Positions 19,968 through 28,962 of a DNA stretch of 64,000 nt are shown here, piece by piece (positions within the stretch are counted from its first letter, which is position 1; each line of letters begins with the position of its first letter). The notes under the pieces were generated by a model. That model did no database searches. It saw only the letters and a list, made by a program, of their open reading frames with translations, and was not told the origin of the DNA. Source of the stretch: Catenuloplanes indicus (GTDB lineage: Bacteria; Actinomycetota; Actinomycetes; Mycobacteriales; Micromonosporaceae); assembly GCF_030813715.1 (NCBI RefSeq), contig NZ_JAUSUZ010000001.1:3410001-3474000 (forward strand). The letters run 5' to 3'. A program made the translations under genes and the position numbers.

Positions 19968-20120
19968 TCGGAGGACCCTACCGGCCGGGTACGACACTTC
20001 TCCCCGAATATTCATGGCTTTTCACCGTAAACAGTCCGCTTTGATCGTGCGAAGAGGCCGAAAACCGACAGATCACCACCGCCAGGAGCGGCCTTATCAT
20101 CCGCGAGTAGCCTGCGAGGT

Positions 20121-20942
20121 GTGTACCGCTTCCTGTTCACCCCCCGCTGGCTGGGCTACCTCGCGCTCGCCCTCGCCGCGGCCGCGGTCATGGTGCTGCT
20201 CGGCAACTGGCAGCTGAGCCGCTATCAGGAACGCACCGCGATCAACGACCGGATCGACCGGGCGGACAGCGTCGCACCGGTCCCGCTCGGCGAGACCGTG
20301 GCCGCACCCACCGCGACCGGCACCCCAGGGCCCGCGCCCGGCCAGGACGCGGAGTGGACCCGCGTCACCGTCACCGGCGTCTACGACCCGGCCCACGAGA
20401 TCCTGGCCCGCAGCCGTACCGTGGCCGGTCAGGTCGGTTTCGAGGTGGTCACGCCGCTGCGGCTGGCGGACGGCACCGCGGTGCTCGTCGACCGCGGCTG
20501 GATCCCGCCGGCTGACGGCGGCGCGCTGGCCCGCCCGGCGATCCCACCGGCGCCGGCCGGCACCGTCACGGTGATCGGCAAGATCCGCCTGTCGGAGAGC
20601 AAGGCCGGTGCGGTCGAGCGGCTGGACGGCCGACTGGAGACCCGGCGGATCGGCCTGGCCATGCTCGCACCGGAGCTGCCGTACCCGATCTATGGCACGT
20701 TCTTGCAGCTCACCGAGCAGCAGCCGGCCGCCGACCCGATCTTCACGCAGATCGAGGCGCGCCACGAGAACGCCTGGCAGAACGGCGGCTACGCGGTCCA
20801 GTGGTGGCTCTTCGCCGCGCTCACGCTGGTCGGCTTCGCCTGGGCCGCCCGCCGCGAGGCCCGTGGCCCGGTCACGCCGGCCGGCAGCCGCCTCGCGGAG
20901 GACGCCGAGCACTACGCGAACGTCGCTTCCGAAAAACCCTGA
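20121..20942 (+). CDS. SURF1 family cytochrome c oxidase assembly protein
   Basis: This 273-residue membrane protein has a transmembrane helix near each end (residues about 10-30: WLGYLALALAAAAVMVLLGNWQL; and about 225-243: WWLFAALTLVGFAWAARRE). The SURF1 signatures are LGNWQLSRYQER, the central GVYDPAHEILARSR, VVTPLRLADGTAVLVDRGWIPP and AVQWWLFA. Homologues help insert heme into cytochrome c oxidase subunit I. The start is a GTG at 20121. No oxidase genes lie nearby. A copy of the dispersed post-stop repeat begins eight bases after the stop. Confidence 0.92.
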   Translation: MYRFLFTPRWLGYLALALAAAAVMVLLGNWQLSRYQERTAINDRIDRADSVAPVPLGETVAAPTATGTPGPAPGQDAEWTRVTVTGVYDPAHEILARSRTVAGQVGFEVVTPLRLADGTAVLVDRGWIPPADGGALARPAIPPAPAGTVTVIGKIRLSESKAGAVERLDGRLETRRIGLAMLAPELPYPIYGTFLQLTEQQPAADPIFTQIEARHENAWQNGGYAVQWWLFAALTLVGFAWAARREARGPVTPAGSRLAEDAEHYANVASEKP

Positions 20943-20950
20943 AGTCGCTT

Positions 20951-20993
20951 TTCCCGCTTCCGGCGTGGTCACCGTCCGTACGCTCCCGCGGGC
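20951..20993 (+). repeat. dispersed post-stop repeat, copy A
   Basis: Box 1, TTCCCGCTTCCGGCGTG (20951-20967), and box 2, CTCCCGCGGGC (20983-20993), are separated by 15 bases and start eight bases after the SURF1 stop. The same two boxes with the same spacing occur at 49355-49397, and a diverged copy at 45988-46030. Confidence 0.75.
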
Positions 20994-21060
20994 ACCGGTC
21001 GGCCGCGGGCGGCCTCCCTGTCAGTTCCGTCGTGGGTCGCCGAAACCCGCGCCACGGTGA

Positions 21061-22659
21061 TCAATACCGGAACAGCGCGAGGTTCCGCTGCAACGCGGTG
21101 GCCACCCGGGCCAGATCGGCCGACGCCTGCGCCGTGTCCGCGGCCGCGCCGGTCGTCTCGGCCGCCGCCTCCGCCACGCCGGTCACGTTCGCGCTGATCT
21201 CGGACGAGCCGGCGGCGACCTCGTTCACGTTGCGGCTCATCTCCGCCGTGGTCGCGGTCTGCTCCTCGACCGCCGCCGCGATCGCGCTCTGGGTCGCGTT
21301 GATTTGCTCGATCACGCCGCTGATGTCGGCGATCGCGGCCACCGCGGCCGCCGCGTCGCTCTGGATCGCCGCGACCCTGGTCGAGATGTCGCCGGTCGCC
21401 CGCGCGGTCTCCTGCGCCAGGTCCTTGACCTCGCTGGCCACCACCGCGAAGCCCTTGCCCGCGTCACCGGCCCGGGCCGCCTCGATCGTGGCGTTCAGTG
21501 CGAGCAGATTGGTCTGCTCCGCGATCGCGGTGATCAGCTTGACCACGTTGCCGATCTCCGCGGACGACGCGCCGAGCTGGTCGAGGATCTCGCCGGCGCG
21601 CGCGGACGCGGTCACCGCGCCGGCCGCGACGTCCGCGGCGCTGGACGTGGACCGGGCGATCTCCGAGATCGACGCGCCGATCTCGTCACTGCCGGCCGCG
21701 ATCGTGGAGATGTTCACGCTGATCTGCTCCGCCGCGGACGACGCGGCCTGTGCCTGCGCGGAGGAACGCGTGGCCGAGTCGTTGACCCGGCCGGCGACCG
21801 CGGACAGCTCCTCGCTGGAGGAACCGAGCGTGCCGACGTTCGTGCCGATCTCCCGCATCGCGCCGGCGATCCGGTCCAGCGCGGTGTTCAGCGACGTGGC
21901 CATCCGGCCCACCTCGTCCCGCCCGGTCACGTCCAGCCGCTGGTCGAGACCGCCTTCGGCCAGCTCGGTCAGGACCGACACGGTACGGCCGAGCGGTCCG
22001 GCGATCATTCGGCTGATCACGATCACCACCGCCACGCTGAGCGCGATCGCCCCCGCGATCAACCCCCAGATCAGCGTGGCGGCCGCGGACGAGGCGGCGG
22101 TCGCGTCGTCCAGCGCGGTCCGCGCGGCGGCATCCTCGATGCCCTGCAGGTCGTCCAGCGCCTCGCTCATCGCGCGCTCCAGCGCCCGGCCCCGCGCGTC
22201 GTACGCGGTGAGGAACGCGTCGAAGTCGCTCGACTCGGCGGCCGGGATCAGCTCCTCGGTCCGGGCCTGCCGGAACTCGGTGAGCGCGGCGGCGAACCGG
22301 TCCCGCGCCTCCTCCCGGCCGGTCATGTCGGTGGCGGTGTAGAGTGCCCAGTTCTCGTCCAGCTCCTCGTCGGTCGCCGCCATCTCGTTCGCGACCTCGG
22401 CCGTCGCGGCCTCGGTCGGCGCCAGCGCGTAGTTGAACAGCTCCCGGCCGATCTCCTGGTTGGCCGTGTCGACCAGGCCGAGCCAGTAGATCGCCTGCAG
22501 GCTGTCCCGGTACATGCCCTGCAGCCGGTCCTGCGCCCGGTGCAGCTGCACCATCCCGACCAGGCCGATCACCAGCGACAACAGCAGGACCACCGTGAAG
22601 CTGAGCGCCAGCTTGCCCGCGACCCGCAGGTCACGGAACGCGGCCACCGGTCCCCTCAT
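21061..22659 (-). CDS. methyl-accepting chemotaxis protein
   Basis: This 532-residue transmembrane chemoreceptor has a first membrane helix at about 15-38 (LALSFTVVLLLSLVIGLVGM), a four-helix-bundle periplasmic-type sensor (LHRAQDRLQGMYRDSLQ...) to about residue 185, and a second helix at about 188-210. A HAMP domain (PLGRTVSVLTELAEGGLDQRL) follows. The signalling hairpin tip (AIAEQTNLLALNATIEAARAGDAGKGFAVVASEVKDLA) matches the receptor family consensus. The ligand is unknown. The presence of a chemoreceptor suggests motile cells or spores. Confidence 0.94.
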   Translation of the reverse strand: MRGPVAAFRDLRVAGKLALSFTVVLLLSLVIGLVGMVQLHRAQDRLQGMYRDSLQAIYWLGLVDTANQEIGRELFNYALAPTEAATAEVANEMAATDEELDENWALYTATDMTGREEARDRFAAALTEFRQARTEELIPAAESSDFDAFLTAYDARGRALERAMSEALDDLQGIEDAAARTALDDATAASSAAATLIWGLIAGAIALSVAVVIVISRMIAGPLGRTVSVLTELAEGGLDQRLDVTGRDEVGRMATSLNTALDRIAGAMREIGTNVGTLGSSSEELSAVAGRVNDSATRSSAQAQAASSAAEQISVNISTIAAGSDEIGASISEIARSTSSAADVAAGAVTASARAGEILDQLGASSAEIGNVVKLITAIAEQTNLLALNATIEAARAGDAGKGFAVVASEVKDLAQETARATGDISTRVAAIQSDAAAAVAAIADISGVIEQINATQSAIAAAVEEQTATTAEMSRNVNEVAAGSSEISANVTGVAEAAAETTGAAADTAQASADLARVATALQRNLALFRY

Positions 22660-22935
22660 CGCCCCTCCTCAGCACCACCGTTCCGGTTCGAATATGGCAT
22701 TCGCCGGGATCACGATCCGGAGTTCCGGGCAACTCGCACCGAGGTAGCGGGTGATCGATATCATGAGGAGGCCCACCGTCGCATTTGCCCCGTTTAACGA
22801 TGTCCACCTATCCGACAACCCGTAAATCCACGGTTAACAGCTCGAAACATCCACGAAATAGGACAATATGGGCGACGGAATTGCTGTGGTCTAATCGGAC
22901 GAAGAGTCACAGCGATTTCGGGGGTACGCGTAACC
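22660..22935. other. divergent intergenic region
   Basis: This 276-base gap separates the chemoreceptor (minus) and YceI (plus) genes and should carry both promoters. It is less GC-rich than its neighbours near 22795-22880. I see no gene, repeat or RNA structure that I can support. Confidence 0.4.
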
Positions 22936-23604
22936 ATGGCCGACAGCCCGACACGGGAGTGGAATGGCATGGTCATTCCGTCGCCCGGGACATACGAGCT
23001 GGACGAGGCGCACAAGCGGGTGGGCTTCACGGCACAGCACATGATGGTCAGTCCGGTGCGCGGCGAGTTCACCCAGGCGCGGGCCACGATTACGGTGGCG
23101 GACGACCCGCTGCAATCAACTGTGACGGCCGTCATTCAGGCGAACTCTATCGACACCACCAATCCGGAACGTGACGCGCATCTCTCCGGCACCGATTTCC
23201 TCGACGTCGAGACGTTCCCGACGCTCGAATTCCGGAGCACCGGCGTGAAATACGAGGAGCCGGACGACGCCATCTTCTCCTGGGCGAAGATGCGGGCCGG
23301 CAACAAGCTCACCCGCCGTTCCATGGCCACCGTGCCCGAGCCGGCCGGCAAGCGGTCCGGCAGGTTCGTGCTCTCCGGCGACCTGCGGATCAAGGACGTG
23401 ACCCACCCGGTCGAGCTAAAGGTGGAGTTCGGCGGCGCGCGGCGCGATCCGTACGGCCGGGACATCGTGGGTTTCAGCGCGCACACCGAGATCAACCGCG
23501 AGGATTACGGCCTGCTCTGGAACGTGGCGCTGGAGAGCGGCGGCGTCCTGGTCGGCAAGAAGGTCCGGATCGAGATAGCCGGCGAGGCCATCCGCGCGGC
23601 ATGA
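22936..23604 (+). CDS. YceI family protein
   Basis: This 222-residue lipocalin-like protein shows the YceI pattern: GTYELDEAHKRVGFTAQHMMVSPVRGEF at the N-terminus, DTTNPERDAHLSGTDFLDVETFPTLEFRST in the middle and FSAHTEINREDYGL near the end. Family members bind isoprenoid or amide lipids in a beta barrel. No signal peptide is visible, so this one is probably cytoplasmic, as often in actinobacteria. The ATG at 22936 directly precedes the conserved domain. An internal stretch of about 20 residues (WAKMRAGNKLTRR) looks like a family-specific insertion. Confidence 0.92.
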   Translation: MADSPTREWNGMVIPSPGTYELDEAHKRVGFTAQHMMVSPVRGEFTQARATITVADDPLQSTVTAVIQANSIDTTNPERDAHLSGTDFLDVETFPTLEFRSTGVKYEEPDDAIFSWAKMRAGNKLTRRSMATVPEPAGKRSGRFVLSGDLRIKDVTHPVELKVEFGGARRDPYGRDIVGFSAHTEINREDYGLLWNVALESGGVLVGKKVRIEIAGEAIRAA

Positions 23605-23689
23605 TCCGCCCTAGGGGGAAGCTCAGGGTCGCCAGGCTTGCCGTGCTGGGGCACGATCGCAGGGAGTCCGGCTATCTCGGGAGCGTGAC

Positions 23690-24799
23690 ATGACGACCGA
23701 CCCCACAGGCAACACCCCGGCTCGGCGACGGGTGACGCTCACCGGCATCAGCTCGCGGGCCTGGGAGCACCCGGCCGACCGGGGCGCGCTCACCGCGCTG
23801 CGCGAGCTGCGCGGCTTCGACGACGTGGTGAAGGCGTTCTTCGGCATGTGGAACGAGCGCGGTTTCCGCCTGTCGTACCTGGCCGGCGGCATCCGCGTGG
23901 ACCACCGGCAGTACCCGTCGGTCTACGCGCGCTACGCGGAGGCCGGTGCCGCGCTCGACATCGAGGAGCTGCCCGAGCTGTACGTCGAGCAGAACCCGAT
24001 GATCGGCGGCAAGGCGATCGGCCTGGACCGCCCGTTCATCGTGATCACCACCGGCGCGGTCCAGCAGCTCGACGACGAGGAGCTGCGCACGCTGCTCGGG
24101 CACGAGCTGGGCCACGTGCGCAGCGGCCACGCGGTCTACAAGACGATCCTGATGGTGCTGACCCGCTGGGCGACGAACATCGCCTGGCTGCCGGTCGGCG
24201 CGATCGCGATCCGGGCGATCATCGCGGCGATGTACGAGTGGTGGCGCAAGGCCGAGCTCTCCGCGGACCGGGCCGGTCTGCTCGCCGGGCAGGACCCGGC
24301 CGCGGCGCTGCGCCTGCTGATGAAGCTGGCCGGCGGCGGCGACCTCAGCCAGATCGACACCACCGCGTTCCTGGAGCAGGCCGCGGAGTACGCCGGCGGC
24401 GGCGACGTCCGGGACAGCCTGCACAAGCTGCGGATGACCGCGTGGAGCAGCCACCCGGTGCCGGTCGCGCGCGCGGCCGACCTGCGCCAGTGGACCGACT
24501 CCGGGGCGTACGCGCGGATTCTCGGCGGCGACTACCCGCACCGCGACACGGACGGCGACGCCAAGGTCAGCGACGCGGCGAAGGAGGCCGCGGAGTCGTA
24601 CCGCGAATCCTTCGCGAACTCGACCGATCCGCTGGTCGGCCTGGTCCGGCGGGTCGGCGGCGGCGCGGCCGACATCGGCGAGTGGGCCGGCAGCCAGGCC
24701 GGCAAGGCACGCGACTGGGCGAGCACCGCGGCGGACTCCGCGGCCCGCGCGGCCCGGCGCCGCCCGCCGGGCACGAACGGCGGCGCCGACCAGCAATAA
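23690..24799 (+). CDS. M48 family metallopeptidase
   Basis: This 369-residue zinc protease has the HExxH site in LLGHELGHVRSGH; the downstream zinc-binding Glu is likely in KAELSADRAGLLA. The preceding ELPELYVEQNPM and GLDRPFIVITTGAV match the HtpX/Ste24-like M48 family. A hydrophobic segment at about 150-180 may be membrane-associated. The C-terminus is Ala/Arg-rich. The ATG at 23690 follows a gap of 85 bases after yceI, and the M20 gene starts ten bases downstream, so the two peptidases are probably co-transcribed. Confidence 0.9.
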   Translation: MTTDPTGNTPARRRVTLTGISSRAWEHPADRGALTALRELRGFDDVVKAFFGMWNERGFRLSYLAGGIRVDHRQYPSVYARYAEAGAALDIEELPELYVEQNPMIGGKAIGLDRPFIVITTGAVQQLDDEELRTLLGHELGHVRSGHAVYKTILMVLTRWATNIAWLPVGAIAIRAIIAAMYEWWRKAELSADRAGLLAGQDPAAALRLLMKLAGGGDLSQIDTTAFLEQAAEYAGGGDVRDSLHKLRMTAWSSHPVPVARAADLRQWTDSGAYARILGGDYPHRDTDGDAKVSDAAKEAAESYRESFANSTDPLVGLVRRVGGGAADIGEWAGSQAGKARDWASTAADSAARAARRRPPGTNGGADQQ

Positions 24800-24809
24800 G
24801 ATTGTCCGC

Positions 24810-26174
24810 ATGACGGATTCGATCATGGATGAGGCGGCCCTCCGCGCGGCGATCCTGCGGGAGATGCCGGGCGTGCGCGCCGACCTGGAACGGCTCGTGC
24901 GGATTCCCGGAATCGCCTTCGAGGGCTTCGACTTCTCGCACGTGGAGGCCTCTGCCGAGGCGGTCGCCGAACTGCTCCGGGCCGAGGGCCTCCAGACCCG
25001 GATCGTGCGGGCCGGTGGTCAGCCCGCCGTGATCGGGACCAAGCCGGCCCCGCCCGGCGCGCCGACCGTGCTGCTCTACGCGCACCACGACGTGCAGCCG
25101 ATCGGCGACCGGAGCATGTGGCAGAGCGACCCGTTCGAGCCGGTCGAGCGGGACGGCCGGCTCTACGGCCGGGGCGCCGCCGACGACAAGGCCGGCGTGA
25201 TGGCGCACATCGCGGCGCTCCGGGCGTACGGTGACGCGCTCCCGGTCGGCGTGGTGCTGTTCATCGAGGGCGAGGAGGAGTACGGCTCCGAGTCGCTGGA
25301 CGCGCTGCTCGAGGCGCACCGTGACGAGCTCTCCGCGGACGTCATCGTGATCGCCGACTCGGCTAACTGGGACGTCGGCGTGCCCGCGCTGACCACCTCG
25401 CTGCGCGGCATCGTGAACGCGTTCGTCGAGGTCCGCACGCTGGACAGCGCGGTGCACAGCGGCATGTTCGGCGGCATCGCGCCGGACGCGCTGACCGCGC
25501 TGGTCAAGCTGCTCGGCACGCTGCACACCGAGGCCGGCGACGTGGCCGTGGAGGGCCTGTTCGGCCGCGCCGCGTCCGCGCTCGACTACCCCGAGGACCG
25601 GCTGCGCGCCGAAGCCGGGATGCTCGACGGCGTGCAGTTCGTCGGCACCGACCGGCTCACCGACCGGATGTGGACCAAGCCGGCGCTGGCGATCCTCGGC
25701 ATCGACGCGCCGCCGACCGCGGAGGCGCCGAACGCGCTGGTCCCGTCCGCGCGTGCGAAGCTCAACCTGCGCCTCGCGCCCGGCGACGACCCGAAGACCG
25801 CGTTCGCCGCGCTCAAGGCCCACCTGGAGAAGCACGCGCCGTGGGGCGCGCAGGTCACGGTCACGCTGGAGCAGGACGGGCACCCCTCGGTGATCGACGC
25901 GACCGGCCCGGCGTTCGACGCCGCGCGGGACGCGTTCCGTACCGCGTGGGACGGCGTCGAGCCGGTCGACGTGGGCATCGGCGGATCGATCCCGTTCATC
26001 GCCACGTTCCAGCAGCTGTTCCCGGGCGCGGCCATCCTGGTCACCGGCGTGGAGGACCCGCACTCCAAGGCGCACGGCCCGAACGAGAGCCTGCACCTGG
26101 GCGAGTTCCAGCGCGCCTGCCTCGCCGAGGCACTGCTCCTGTCGACCGTGGCGAAAGCACTCCACAAAGGGTAG
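24810..26174 (+). CDS. M20 family dipeptidase
   Basis: This 454-residue cytosolic zinc hydrolase shows LLYAHHDVQPIGD (first metal His and Asp), LYGRGAADDKAGVMAHIAAL (bridging Asp), EGEEEYGSESL (catalytic Glu pair) and near the end GIGGSIPFI and HGPNESLHLGEF (last metal His). The pattern fits M20A dipeptidases (PepV/CNDP-like, annotated dipeptidase or succinyl-diaminopimelate desuccinylase-like). Exact substrate is unknown. A small conserved gene follows after 18 bases. Confidence 0.93.
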   Translation: MTDSIMDEAALRAAILREMPGVRADLERLVRIPGIAFEGFDFSHVEASAEAVAELLRAEGLQTRIVRAGGQPAVIGTKPAPPGAPTVLLYAHHDVQPIGDRSMWQSDPFEPVERDGRLYGRGAADDKAGVMAHIAALRAYGDALPVGVVLFIEGEEEYGSESLDALLEAHRDELSADVIVIADSANWDVGVPALTTSLRGIVNAFVEVRTLDSAVHSGMFGGIAPDALTALVKLLGTLHTEAGDVAVEGLFGRAASALDYPEDRLRAEAGMLDGVQFVGTDRLTDRMWTKPALAILGIDAPPTAEAPNALVPSARAKLNLRLAPGDDPKTAFAALKAHLEKHAPWGAQVTVTLEQDGHPSVIDATGPAFDAARDAFRTAWDGVEPVDVGIGGSIPFIATFQQLFPGAAILVTGVEDPHSKAHGPNESLHLGEFQRACLAEALLLSTVAKALHKG

Positions 26175-26192
26175 ATGCGCTAGCATTCGTAC

Positions 26193-26402
26193 ATGAGTAC
26201 GAATGATGTGATCGCGCGGCTGGACGCCGCCGTGAGCGCGCTGGGGGACGTGGACGTCTCCGGGTGGGACGACACCGTCCTCGCCGAGCACCTCGACGAC
26301 CTCTCCGCCGCCCTGGTCGCGGTGGACAGTCAGCTCGCCCGCCTCGCCGACGCGGTCCGGGCGCGCGGTCTCCGCGTCGTGGAACCGCCCGTTGCGGCAT
26401 AA
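26193..26402 (+). CDS. small hypothetical protein
   Basis: This 69-residue acidic, helix-rich protein (STNDVIARLDAAVSALGDVD, AEHLDDLSAALVAVDSQLAR, ending VVEPPVAA) looks like the first helices of DUF222-type proteins, which usually precede an HNH nuclease domain, but the rest of such a protein is absent. The ATG at 26193 and the high third-position GC support coding. It lies between the dipeptidase and ligase genes in the same direction. Function is unknown; it could be a relic of a larger gene. Confidence 0.55.
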   Translation: MSTNDVIARLDAAVSALGDVDVSGWDDTVLAEHLDDLSAALVAVDSQLARLADAVRARGLRVVEPPVAA

Positions 26403-26431
26403 ATGTCAGAGGTGGCTGCCAGGATGGACCC

Positions 26432-27970
26432 GTGAGGTTCATCGACCTGGCAGCCACCTCTTCCGCTGTCGCGGCCACCTCGGCGCGTAAGGCGAAGATC
26501 GAGCTGCTCGCCGACGCGCTGCGCCGGCTCGACCCGGGCGAGGTGACGGCCGGTGCCGCCTACCTCGCCGGTGAGCTGCGACAGCGCCAGACCGGTGTGG
26601 GCTATGCGAGCCTGCGCGACCTCCCGCCGCCCGCGACCGAGCCGACGCTGACCGTGGCCGGCGTCGACGCCGCGATCGCGGAGCTGTCCGCGGCCTCCGG
26701 CACCGGCTCGCAGGCCAAGCGCCGCGCGCTGGTCGGCGCGCTCTTCGCCGCCGCCACCGCGGAGGAGCAGCGGCTGCTCACCGGCCTGTTCAGCGGCGAG
26801 CTGCGCCAGGGTGCCCAGGCCGGCATACTCGCGGATGCGATCGCGAAGGCTGCCGACGTGCCCGCGCCCGCCGTTCGCCGCGCGCTGCTGCTCAGCGGCG
26901 ACCTCAAAACCGTGGCCGCGGCCGCGCTGCACGGCGGCGCACCCGCGCTCGCCGAGTTCTCACTCCAGGTCGGCCGCCCGCTCGCCCCGATGCTGGCGCA
27001 GAGCGCACCCACGGTCGAGGCGGCGCTTGCGAGCACCGGCGTGCCCGCGATGGTCGACGTGAAGCTCGACGGCATCCGCATCCAGGTGCACCGGGCCGGC
27101 GACGACGTCTCCGTCTTCACCCGCAGCCTGGACGACATCACCGGCCGCATGCCCGAGGTGGTCGCGGCCGTCCGCTCGCTGCCGCCCGGCGACCTGGTGC
27201 TGGACGGCGAGGCGATCGCGCTGGACGCGACCGGCCGCCCGCGCCCGTTCCAGGAGACGTCCGCCCGCGCCGCCACCCGCACCGGCGGCACCGTCTCCGC
27301 GACCGGCACCGTCCTCACGCCGTACTTCTTCGATCTGCTGCATCTCGACGGCACCGATTTGCTGGACGCGCCCGGCACCACCCGCTGGGCCGCGCTCGCC
27401 GACACGCTGCCGCCGGAGCTGATCGTCGGCCGCGAACAGGCTCCTGATGCCGAGCGCGGCACCGAGCTGTTCGCCACCGCGATCCGCGCCGGCCAGGAGG
27501 GCGTGGTGATCAAGTCGCTGGACGCGCCGTACGACTCCGGCCGCCGCGGCGGCGCCTGGGTCAAGGTCAAGCCCCGGCACACGCTCGACCTGGTCGTGCT
27601 CGCGGTCGAGTGGGGCAGCGGCCGCCGCAAGGGCTGGCTGTCCAACCTGCACCTCGGCGCGCGGGACGAGGAGACCGGCGGCTTCGTCATGCTCGGCAAG
27701 ACCTTCAAGGGCCTCACCGACGAGCTGCTGCGCTGGCAGACCGAGCGGTTCCTGTCGCTCGCGGTCGACCGCGGCGACTGGGTGGTCACGGTCCGCCCCG
27801 AGCAGGTGGTCGAGATCGCGTTCGACGGCGTCCAGACCAGCCCGCGCTACCCCGGCGGCGTCGCGCTGCGCTTCGCCCGCGTGCTGCGCTACCGCGACGA
27901 CAAGCCCGCCTCCGAGGCCGACACGATCACCACGGTCCGCGCCATCCACGCGGGCCAGCGGTCCGCCTGA
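26432..27970 (+). CDS. lig: ATP-dependent DNA ligase
   Basis: This 512-residue enzyme seals DNA nicks using ATP. It has an N-terminal DNA-binding domain with GELRQGAQAGILADAIAKA, the adenylated lysine in motif I (VDVKLDGIRIQVHR), motif III (FFDLLHLDGTDL), motif IV (EGVVIKSLDAPYDSGRRGGAWVKVKP), and an OB-fold domain ending EIAFDGVQTSPRYPGGVALRFARV. Layout and length match actinobacterial LigB-type ligases, non-essential partners of the NAD-dependent LigA. I take the GTG at 26432 as start. The stop codon lies inside a perfect terminator stem. Confidence 0.95.
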   Translation: MRFIDLAATSSAVAATSARKAKIELLADALRRLDPGEVTAGAAYLAGELRQRQTGVGYASLRDLPPPATEPTLTVAGVDAAIAELSAASGTGSQAKRRALVGALFAAATAEEQRLLTGLFSGELRQGAQAGILADAIAKAADVPAPAVRRALLLSGDLKTVAAAALHGGAPALAEFSLQVGRPLAPMLAQSAPTVEAALASTGVPAMVDVKLDGIRIQVHRAGDDVSVFTRSLDDITGRMPEVVAAVRSLPPGDLVLDGEAIALDATGRPRPFQETSARAATRTGGTVSATGTVLTPYFFDLLHLDGTDLLDAPGTTRWAALADTLPPELIVGREQAPDAERGTELFATAIRAGQEGVVIKSLDAPYDSGRRGGAWVKVKPRHTLDLVVLAVEWGSGRRKGWLSNLHLGARDEETGGFVMLGKTFKGLTDELLRWQTERFLSLAVDRGDWVVTVRPEQVVEIAFDGVQTSPRYPGGVALRFARVLRYRDDKPASEADTITTVRAIHAGQRSA

Positions 27971-28002
27971 TCTGCGGGAGGACCGTTCCTCCCGCAGATC
28001 AG
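27967..28002 (+). terminator. terminator overlapping the ligase stop codon
   Basis: CTGATCTGCGGGAGGA and its perfect complement TCCTCCCGCAGATCAG enclose the four-base loop CCGT. The left arm contains the TGA stop of the ligase gene. The convergent LamG remnant ends eight bases beyond. Confidence 0.85.
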
Positions 28003-28009
28003 GCGTCCG

Positions 28010-28932
28010 TCAGAGGTGCGTCTGTTCCGTGCGCCCGGCCAGCGACTGAACCATCGGCGTGGTCGCGACACCGGCGTATACCCGCACGTCGTCGACCACA
28101 CCGGCGAAATACTGGCCATACGCGCCGCCGGTCATCGCCCGGCCCACCTGCAGACCGCCACCGGCGGCCCAGTCGGACGAGTGCGGCACAGTGGCCGCGG
28201 CGCTCAGCGCGCCATCGACGTAGAGCGAGACCGTGTTCAGGAATGCGTTGTAAACCAGTGCCCGTCCACTGCTGTTGGTGCTCACCGGGACTCCAGTGTC
28301 GATCACCGTCTCCGCCGAGCCGGTCGCATCGTCCTGCGCCAGGACCGCCTCCCAGCGGCCGGTGGCACCACACCTGATCACGAACCCACTTGCCTTGGTC
28401 CCGGCCCGCGAGATCGCCGCGCGGCCAGAGCCGCATTGCGCCGACGAAGGCAACACCCGCATGGATACGGTGAAGCTGCCGTCGGTCGCGGCGACCGGCC
28501 CGGCCGTGTACGCGTGGTCGTCGACGCCGTCCAGCACCAAGTGGCCCGCCCCGACGAGCGCCGGCATCGCGGTCGGGTCTTCATCCGTATCCGGGGCACA
28601 GAGCACCGGCCCGCCGGCCAGCGTCAGATCCTGCCCCGGCGTGGTGTCGTCGTCGCTGTAGTACGGCGACGTGTCACCAGCGGCCGAGTTCAGCGTCCAG
28701 TAGCCGACCCGGCGAGGCGACAGCTCGGCCAGTTCCCTGATCTGGTCGGGCATCACGATCCGGTCGAAGAGCGCCACATCCGCCACCTCGCCCTTGAAGA
28801 AGTCGCGGTAACCGGCCTTGTTGTACCGGCGGCCGATCTGCACCGGCCCGTCCGCGTACCAACTCGCCTTGACCGTGACGTAGCCCTGCACCACGCCATT
28901 GACGTAGAACGTCATCTTGCCCGTCGGCGGAT
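28010..28932 (-). pseudogene. LamG/concanavalin-like domain protein, 5' end removed at an IS boundary
   Basis: About 305 codons remain, read from the IS edge at 28932. The frame opens as LNPPTGKMTFYVNGVVQG, which is the middle of a LamG jelly-roll, then AFVALFDRIVMPDQI-like AVDVALFDRI text, then a second full LamG domain (LVLDGVDDHAYTAGPV ... VSLYVDGALSAAATVPHSSDW ... YFAGVVDDVRVYAGVATT). Such domains sit in large secreted carbohydrate- or matrix-binding proteins. The missing N-terminal part is not on the far side of the IS, so the gene was cut and then lost its upstream part. Confidence 0.8.
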
Positions 28933-28962
28933 TGAGTTCCCCCCGTTTCGACGGAGCGGTGG

